Part shown: positions 58,203 to 64,000 of the stretch, piece after piece | Position numbering within the stretch: the first letter of the stretch is position 1 | How the letters are laid out: each line of letters begins with the position of its first letter | DNA from: DASXRU01 sp034665305 | Lineage (GTDB): Bacteria > Acidobacteriota > Blastocatellia > Pyrinomonadales > Pyrinomonadaceae | Assembly (NCBI GenBank): GCA_034665305.1 | Contig: JAXDFZ010000006.1 | Location: 28,751-92,750, forward strand | DNA length: 64,000 bases | Reading direction: 5' to 3' | The notes under the pieces: model-generated | Database searches by the model: none | Told to the model about the DNA's origin: nothing | Seen by the model: only the letters and a program-made list of their open reading frames with translations | Program-made: the position numbers and the translations under genes

Positions 58203-61200
58203 ATGCAAACTTCCCAACTTATTAAGAGAAATCTCGCGCATTACTGGCGAACTAACTTCGCGGTGGTGTTGGGCGTGGCCACGGCGGTCGCCGTACTCGC
58301 GGGCGCGTTGCTGGTGGGCGATTCAGTGCGGGCCAGCCTGCGTGATCTAGTCGCACAGCGCCTGGGCAATACGGATTTCGTGATCGCGGCGCCGGGCTTC
58401 TTTCGCGAGCAACTGGCCAGCGACATTCAGAACCATCAACAGTTTGCCGCCGCTGGATTTGCCAAAGTTTGCCCGCTGATTGCAGTGGCGGGAACCGTCA
58501 CGCATGAACCTAGCAAGCGTGTGGGTACGGGAATCCGCGTGTATGGAGTCGACGAGAGGTTCTGGACTTTTCACGGTCACGCCGACGCCGCGCCGCACAA
58601 TCGCGAAGTCTTAGTGAGCGACAGCCTGGCGCGCGATCTTGGAGCCCACACAGGTGATGCGCTCGTGCTGCGCGTGGAAAAGCCTTCCGAGATTCCGGTC
58701 GAATCGCTGCACAGCAAGAAGGAAGACCTGGGCCGCACGCTGCGGTTGACGATGCGCGCTGCGCTATCCGCAAACGCGCTCGGTGAATTTTCTTTGCAAT
58801 CACAGCAGAGCGAAACTCGCGCCGTTTTCGTGCCGCTGAAACTGTTGCAGCGAGAGTTGGAGCAGGAGGGCAAGGCGAACCTCGTGCTTTTGGCCGGAGG
58901 TGGACAGCACCAGACACCCGCCACTACGTCGGCCATCCGGACAGAAGCGTTGCATCGCATTGTTAAAGACACGGCGACTCTTTCCGACTATGGCGTTAAG
59001 CTCCGCGTTTTGCATGAGCAGCAAGTGCTGGCGGTCGAGAGCACGGCCGGAATGGTGTCGGACCCTTTGGCCGAAAAGGTGGATAAGGCGTCGCGTTCAG
59101 CGAACTCGTCCGCCCTGCCATACTTGTCCTATCTCATCAACAGTATCCGCAGAGAAGACGGTCGCGCAGTTCCTTATTCAATTGTGGCCAGCGTCGACAG
59201 CAAGCGTTTAGAGCTGATGCAGCACAATGAACTCGGACATTTGCCCGGGTGTGATGCTTCTGCGCCAAGGGGCAGCCTCCCGGCTACGGCAAATCTGCCA
59301 CCCATCCTGCTGAACGATTGGGCCGCGTCTGATCTTCAAGTCAAAATTGGCGACCGCATTACACTCGAGTACTACGTCTGGCTGGCGGAGGGAAAACTGG
59401 CGACGCGTTCAGCCGAGTTTCGCGTCGGCTGCATCATTCCGATGAAGGGCGATGCGGCCGATCGCGATCTGGTCCCGGATTATCCGGGTATCACCGAGTC
59501 GGAAACACTCGGAGATTGGGATCCTCCTTTCCCGATCGATCTGAAGCGTGTCCGCCCGCAGGACGAGGACTACTGGAAAAAATACCGCACCACGCCAAAG
59601 GGCTTCATTGAGTTGGGCGTGGCCCAGTCGCTCTGGCAATCGCGTTTCGGAAAGGTAACCTCGCTGCGCGTCTCGCCCGCAAAGGGTCAGACTCTCGACG
59701 AAGTGCAGATCGCATTTGAGCGTAGCTTGCGCGAGACGCTTGATCCACTACAGGACGATTTTTCGATTCAAGCGGTGCGCGCGCAGGGCCTTGAAGCTTC
59801 GCGCGGCGCGACCGACTTTGGCGAGTACTTTCTTTATTTCAGTTTCTTTCTGGTGATTTCGGCGCTGATGCTTACCGGACTTTTTTTCAAACTCGGCATC
59901 GAGCAGCGCTTGCGAGAAATTGGTGTGCTGCAGGCGGTCGGTTTCCCCGCCGGCAAAATCCGCGCGCTGTTTCTTTTTGAAGGAACCGCCCTCGCCGTCA
60001 TCGGAGCGGTATTGGGTTTAGCCGGGGCGCTGGGCTATGCGGCGTTGATGATGTGGGGCCTGCGCACCTGGTGGGTGAACGCAGTCGGAACCACGAATCT
60101 TGCTCTGCACGTTGCGCCGCTCTCGCTGTTGCTGGGCGCTGCCGGGGGAATTTTGGCAGCCGTGCTGTGCGTGACCTGGACACTCAGACGCGTGGGAAAG
60201 GAATCTACGCGCAGCCTGCTGGCGGGAGTATTGCGGGAAGGCGAGATGGGACAAGGGAGCGGCGGCGCAACGAAGCGCCGGCGTTTGTTTACGTCGTTGC
60301 GAATGGCGATCGTGCTTAGCGTGATCGGCGGCGTGCTTTTGTTGGCGGCTGGTTTCCATCTGGTGGGCCAGGTTACGGGATTCTTCGCGGGGGGATTGCT
60401 GTTGCTGGCGGCGTTGCTCTGTTACCAATCGGCGTGGCTGCGGCGCGGCAGGTTGATGCCGATTCACGGAAGTGGCTGGTGGCCCGTATCGCGTCTGGGT
60501 TTTCGTAATGCGACCTATCGACCGGGGCGCAGCGTCCTCTGCATCGCGTTGATCGCATCCGCTGCTTTCATAATTGTTTCGGTTGATGCTTTCCGCCGGC
60601 GAGACACTGGCAGCACGCTCGACAGAAAGTCAGGCAGCGGCGGTTACCCATTGTTGGCCGAATCGCTGCTGCCGATAGTCCACGATCCCAACACTGATGA
60701 GGGACGCGAGGCGCTGAACCTGACAGCGGAAGACTCTGCATCTCCGGTGGCGAGAATGACGCTGGCCCGTTTCCGGGTGCGTCCCGGCGATGACGCCAGT
60801 TGTCTTAATCTCTATCAGCCGCGCAATCCGAAGATCATCGCGCCGACGGATGATTTCATTCGCGACAATCGCTTCGAGTTTCAGGACTCGATTGCTACCG
60901 GTGCTGAAGAGAAGGCTAATCCGTGGTTGTTACTTAATCGTGAGTTTCCCGATGGCGCGATCCCCGTCATAGCCGATGCGAACTCCATGACGTATGTGCT
61001 GCATTTGAAGTTAGGCGAAGACCTGGTCTTGCCCCAAGGCGATCACCCGGTGCGACTGCGCGTGGTGGCGGCGCTCAGCGACAGCGTCTTTCAAAGCGAA
61101 CTGATCATGGCCGAGAAGAATTTCCTGCGCGTGTTTCCCGAGCAGGAAGGCTATCGCTTTTTTCTGATCGACACTCCCGGACAGTCGTCGCCTGAACAAG

Positions 61201-61682
61201 CGGCCGCGATTGCGACGGCGCTGGAGGATCGGCTTTCGGATTTCGGTTTTGACGTGGTGCCCACCGCTGAGCGCCTGGCCAGTTTTCATCGCGTGGAAAA
61301 TACTTATCTTTCGACATTCCAAATGCTGGGTGGACTGGGATTGGTGCTGGGGACACTGGGGATGGCTGCAGTGCTGCTGCGCAATGTTCTGGAGCGGCGG
61401 CGCGAGCTGGCGCTGTTGCGAGCAGTCGGATACAACCCTTCACACTTTTCCCTGATGATCATTGCGGAGAACGCTTTCCTGCTGTGTTGCGGGCTGTTTA
61501 CGGGAATGGCATGCGCGCTGTTGGCTATCGCTCCGGTTTTCTTTTCGCGCGGCGCGCGCCTGCCGGGAATTTCGCTGGGCGTGTTGCTGCTGGCGGTTGT
61601 AGTATCCGGTCTGACCGCATCGGTTGTGGCCACGCGTGCCGTGCTTAAGTCGCCCTTACTGCCGGCGCTGCGAGCGGAGTAG
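58203..61682 (+). CDS. Giant FtsX-like ABC permease
   Basis: A 1159-residue inner-membrane permease. After an N-terminal TM (VVLGVATAVAVLAGALLVGD) comes a large periplasmic MacB-PCD-like region. A first FtsX domain of three TMs follows (about 540-665: FLVISALMLTGLFFKLGIEQ, REIGVLQAVGFPAGKIRALF). Two or three further TMs follow (LSVIGGVLLLAAGFHLVGQV), a second periplasmic region, and a second FtsX domain (about 1035-1155: GLVLGTLGMAAVLLRNVLER, RELALLRAVGYNPSHFSLMI). It is a full pseudo-dimer in one chain, about twice a MacB permease. With the 57361 ATPase it forms a MacB/Lol-like machine acting on an unknown substrate. Confidence 0.88.
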   Translation: MQTSQLIKRNLAHYWRTNFAVVLGVATAVAVLAGALLVGDSVRASLRDLVAQRLGNTDFVIAAPGFFREQLASDIQNHQQFAAAGFAKVCPLIAVAGTVTHEPSKRVGTGIRVYGVDERFWTFHGHADAAPHNREVLVSDSLARDLGAHTGDALVLRVEKPSEIPVESLHSKKEDLGRTLRLTMRAALSANALGEFSLQSQQSETRAVFVPLKLLQRELEQEGKANLVLLAGGGQHQTPATTSAIRTEALHRIVKDTATLSDYGVKLRVLHEQQVLAVESTAGMVSDPLAEKVDKASRSANSSALPYLSYLINSIRREDGRAVPYSIVASVDSKRLELMQHNELGHLPGCDASAPRGSLPATANLPPILLNDWAASDLQVKIGDRITLEYYVWLAEGKLATRSAEFRVGCIIPMKGDAADRDLVPDYPGITESETLGDWDPPFPIDLKRVRPQDEDYWKKYRTTPKGFIELGVAQSLWQSRFGKVTSLRVSPAKGQTLDEVQIAFERSLRETLDPLQDDFSIQAVRAQGLEASRGATDFGEYFLYFSFFLVISALMLTGLFFKLGIEQRLREIGVLQAVGFPAGKIRALFLFEGTALAVIGAVLGLAGALGYAALMMWGLRTWWVNAVGTTNLALHVAPLSLLLGAAGGILAAVLCVTWTLRRVGKESTRSLLAGVLREGEMGQGSGGATKRRRLFTSLRMAIVLSVIGGVLLLAAGFHLVGQVTGFFAGGLLLLAALLCYQSAWLRRGRLMPIHGSGWWPVSRLGFRNATYRPGRSVLCIALIASAAFIIVSVDAFRRRDTGSTLDRKSGSGGYPLLAESLLPIVHDPNTDEGREALNLTAEDSASPVARMTLARFRVRPGDDASCLNLYQPRNPKIIAPTDDFIRDNRFEFQDSIATGAEEKANPWLLLNREFPDGAIPVIADANSMTYVLHLKLGEDLVLPQGDHPVRLRVVAALSDSVFQSELIMAEKNFLRVFPEQEGYRFFLIDTPGQSSPEQAAAIATALEDRLSDFGFDVVPTAERLASFHRVENTYLSTFQMLGGLGLVLGTLGMAAVLLRNVLERRRELALLRAVGYNPSHFSLMIIAENAFLLCCGLFTGMACALLAIAPVFFSRGARLPGISLGVLLLAVVVSGLTASVVATRAVLKSPLLPALRAE

Positions 61683-61690
61683 GAGAAAAA

Positions 61691-62068
61691 ATGGCAGAAG
61701 CTAAGGCAACCAAACTGCGCATCAAAGCCGGCTCATTTGAAGTAGACTTCGAGGGCACTGAAGGTTTTCTTCGCGCCGACGTGCCGAAGTTAATTAAGTC
61801 TGTAAATGATCTTCACAGCTCAGAAGTCAGCTTGGCCGCGAATCTTCTGAAGAACGATTTAGAAGAGTCGATCAGCGTTAAAGCTGAACTCGATCAGGAG
61901 GTGGAAAACATCAAGTCCACGATCGATTCAATGAGCGAGATGGGAGAGATGGAGAGCCTGCGACTTCAGATGGCGATGGATCGCATGAGCAAGATGATGT
62001 CGACCTTATCAAATCTCTTGAAGAAAATGAGCGATACGGCGGGCGCCATTGTGCAGAACATGAAGTGA
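61691..62068 (+). CDS. Small coiled-coil protein
   Basis: A 125-residue soluble protein: a short beta-rich N-terminus (KLRIKAGSFEVDFEGTEGFL), then a long helix/coiled coil rich in Glu, Lys, Leu and Met (LDQEVENIKSTIDSMSEMGE, MDRMSKMMSTLSNLLKKMSD). AGGAG precedes ATG 61691, and the gene is 8 bp from the permease stop, so it is co-transcribed. It may be a cytosolic adaptor of the transporter; no family recognised. Confidence 0.75.
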   Translation: MAEAKATKLRIKAGSFEVDFEGTEGFLRADVPKLIKSVNDLHSSEVSLAANLLKNDLEESISVKAELDQEVENIKSTIDSMSEMGEMESLRLQMAMDRMSKMMSTLSNLLKKMSDTAGAIVQNMK

Positions 62069-62127
62069 AGAGCTTGCTGACCCCGCGGGTTTGCGGCAAG
62101 CGACATTGGCTGATGGAGACACCGATC

Positions 62128-63816
62128 ATGAAATCCTTAATAACGGAGTTAAGAAAGTTTACCTTATTCATTCTCCTGATCATGGCCCTGGCTGTGAGCA
62201 CGAGCGCGCAAACGTCGCAACTCGGTAACGTCAAGTTCGAAACCTCCGGCTCAGAAAAAGCGCAGGCCCCCTTTCTGCGCGGCCTCGCGGCGTTGCATTC
62301 GTTTTGGTACGAAGAAGCGCTGGATGCCTTTCGCGAAGCGACCAAAGCCGATCCCGATTTCATGATGGGTTACTGGGGCGAAGCGATGGCCCAGAACCAT
62401 CCGCTCTGGTCGGAGCAGGACACGGCGGCGGCGCGTGAGGTGATCGGAAAGATCAGGGAGACGCCGAAATTGACGGCGCGGGAACGCGCTTATCTGAACG
62501 CCGTCAAACTGCTTTATGGCGAAGGCGATAAGCGCGCTCGCGATGCTGCCTACTCAGCGGCGATGGAAAATCTCTACCGGAGTTATCCCGATGATCTGGA
62601 AGCCGCGGCCTTTTATTCACTTTCGTTGTTGGGCCAGGTAAGTCCGACTGATAAGGGTTATCGTCTGCAGGCACGGGCCGGGGCTATCGCCCTAGAGGTG
62701 TACCAGCAGAACCCGAACCATCCGGGCGCGGCGCATTACATCATTCACGCGTTTGACGATCCCGAGCATGCCATTCTGGCGCTGCCGGCCGCGCGGCGTT
62801 ACGCGAGTATCGCGCCGGAGGCGCATCATGCGCGGCACATGCCTTCGCATATTTTTCTGCAACTGGGTATGTGGCCTGAGGCTGCGGCATCGAATGAGTC
62901 GGCATGGGAAGCGTCAGACACGTGGGTGAAACGCAAGAACCTTTCAATTGGCATGCGCGATTATCACAGTTTGCACTGGCTGATGTATGTCTACTTGCAG
63001 CAGGGGCGCTACGCGAAAGCCGAAGAGCTGCTGACGCTCATGAAAAAAACGATGTCGGAGTCTGCTTACGAAAACAAGTTGCGTCCCGGCTATTACGAGA
63101 ACAATTACGCCAACATGGCTTCGGCGTTTGTTGTAGAAACCGAACGCTGGGATCTGGGTCCGAAACTTTTCCCGGCGTCGGATGTTGCGACGGCGGCTCC
63201 TGCTACTGATGTGGGCGCGGCGGCCAACGGTTCGCATGGCGGACACGGCTCCATGCAACCAGCATCGAGCAATGGCGCTGCTGTGGTGCGGGCTTCTAAT
63301 CGAAATCAGACGTTGCCGTTTTTCATCCGGGGACTTTCCAGCGCGGTTAATTCATCGGCGGTAGTTGACGAAAGTATTGCCGCGCTCAAAGCCATGCCGC
63401 ACGGCGGCAGCCTGCAGATGGCCATGCTGGGGGTTAGAGAATTGGAAATCGCCGCCCTGAACGCCTCGATGAAAGGCGATCATGCGAAGGCCATAGAGTT
63501 GATGAAGCAGGCGACGGTTTTAGAAGAATCGATGGGGCCGCCCTCCGGACCGCCGGGGATGATCAAGCCTTCGCACGAACTGTTTGGCGAAATCCTGTTG
63601 CGAGCGGGAAAGCCGGGAGAGGCTACGGAAATGTTTCAGACGGCATTGCTGCGCCAGCCCAACCGCGCGCGGTCTCTGTTGGGCGCAGCGCGTGCCGCGA
63701 AGCAAAGCGGAAACCTGCCAGGCGCTCGTTCGTTTTATGCGCGGCTGTTGGATCAGTGGAAGCAGGCTGACGAAGGGTTGGCGGAGTTGCGCGAGGCGCG
63801 CGAGGCATTGAAATGA
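62128..63816 (+). CDS. Secreted TPR-repeat protein
   Basis: A 562-residue protein with an N-terminal signal peptide (LFILLIMALAVSTSAQTS). TPR repeats run through the chain (LRGLAALHSFWYEEALDAFR, HWLMYVYLQQGRYAKAEELL, HELFGEILLRAGKPGEATEM, LLGAARAAKQSGNLPGARSF). The central HPGAAHYIIHAFDDPEHA and HHARHMPSHIFLQLGMWPEA motifs mark the 'tetratricopeptide with HxxH-rich core' group common in soil bacteria. A Ser/Ala/His-rich spacer (SHGGHGSMQPASS) splits the chain. An earlier in-frame start at 62065 overlaps the previous stop; ATG 62128 begins the signal peptide. Function unknown. Confidence 0.85.
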   Translation: MKSLITELRKFTLFILLIMALAVSTSAQTSQLGNVKFETSGSEKAQAPFLRGLAALHSFWYEEALDAFREATKADPDFMMGYWGEAMAQNHPLWSEQDTAAAREVIGKIRETPKLTARERAYLNAVKLLYGEGDKRARDAAYSAAMENLYRSYPDDLEAAAFYSLSLLGQVSPTDKGYRLQARAGAIALEVYQQNPNHPGAAHYIIHAFDDPEHAILALPAARRYASIAPEAHHARHMPSHIFLQLGMWPEAAASNESAWEASDTWVKRKNLSIGMRDYHSLHWLMYVYLQQGRYAKAEELLTLMKKTMSESAYENKLRPGYYENNYANMASAFVVETERWDLGPKLFPASDVATAAPATDVGAAANGSHGGHGSMQPASSNGAAVVRASNRNQTLPFFIRGLSSAVNSSAVVDESIAALKAMPHGGSLQMAMLGVRELEIAALNASMKGDHAKAIELMKQATVLEESMGPPSGPPGMIKPSHELFGEILLRAGKPGEATEMFQTALLRQPNRARSLLGAARAAKQSGNLPGARSFYARLLDQWKQADEGLAELREAREALK

Positions 63817-63883
63817 GTTAACTCTTGCTTAAGGCTTCTAAAAAGAAAAGCCATTTTCCATATATCATTTTTCATTCGCAGAT

Positions 63884-64000
63884 TCAACTTGGAAGTGCAA
63901 CAGATCGTTGTTTGAAAAATACTTCGTTAGGGGTCCGGTACCCGAGCGTCTTGCGCGGGCGGTTGTTCAGTAGGTCTTCCACCCGTTGCAGCTCTGGGTT
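63884..64000 (-). mobile_element. IS30-family transposase, 3' end only (cut by window edge)
   Basis: Reading the minus strand from 64000, 38 codons give NPELQRVEDLLNNRPRKTLG, then YRTPNEVFFKQRSV, ending ALPS and a stop at 63884-63886. 'LNxRPRKxLGxxTPxEVF' is the C-terminal signature of IS30-type DDE transposases. The rest of the gene and the other IS end lie outside the window. Confidence 0.88.

Overview
The window reads as chromosomal DNA of an Acidobacteriota member, most likely from the Blastocatellia / Chloracidobacterium side of the phylum. This is inferred from the protein set, which includes a VWFA-related 'acidobacterial' protein, a cysteine-type EgtB like that of Chloracidobacterium, DUF6745 and FtsX/GAF giants. 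It also rests on the unusually dense intergenic palindromic repeats. No rRNA or tRNA gene was recognised, so the assignment rests on proteins and repeats only.

Layout: 0.4-14.6 kb holds an AddA/RecB-like helicase-nuclease, an alpha/beta hydrolase, a FAS1 protein, a methyltransferase, the MsrPQ methionine-sulfoxide repair pair, a DASS transporter, DUF3052, a zinc-ribbon gene with a long structured leader, Bcp, and an EVE-VOC pair. At 15.0-17.6 kb is selD, read through an in-frame UGA as a selenocysteine protein, followed 32 bp later by an egtB/senA-like gene. At 17.7-18.5 kb is a REP-associated transposase flanked by its own REPs. From 18.5 to 30 kb come YceH, a BNR/YciI/MoaD-like group, a thioesterase, an FAD-Rieske / LigD-polymerase / TPR operon, YceI, a PPC protein and GalE. 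At 29-32.6 kb lies egtD with an ABC importer whose permease is fused to its binding protein, the layout of the ergothioneine importer EgtUV. Together with egtB this makes the window rich in ergothioneine (possibly selenoneine) metabolism.

From 32.7 to 45 kb there are small housekeeping and secreted genes (HIT, PDZ, FolK, AlbA_2, VWFA, a lectin-like protein), an orphan contractile-sheath gene next to a HEPN-like gene, and a DUF6745 triad. From 45.2 to 52.7 kb a minus-strand block encodes a multi-GAF ATPase, a membrane-anchored receiver, an HSP90-like chaperone and a TPR-like protein; its upstream half looks more AT-rich than its surroundings. From 53 to 63.8 kb a plus-strand block encodes a LuxE-like ANL enzyme, a LuxC/ALDH-like reductase, a GT4 glycosyltransferase, an ABC ATPase, a 1159-residue FtsX permease, a small coiled-coil protein and a TPR protein. 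The window ends inside an IS30-family transposase.

At least eight families of short palindromic or imperfect repeats fill the gaps. Several sit exactly on stop codons, and two or three kinds lie in frame inside egtB.
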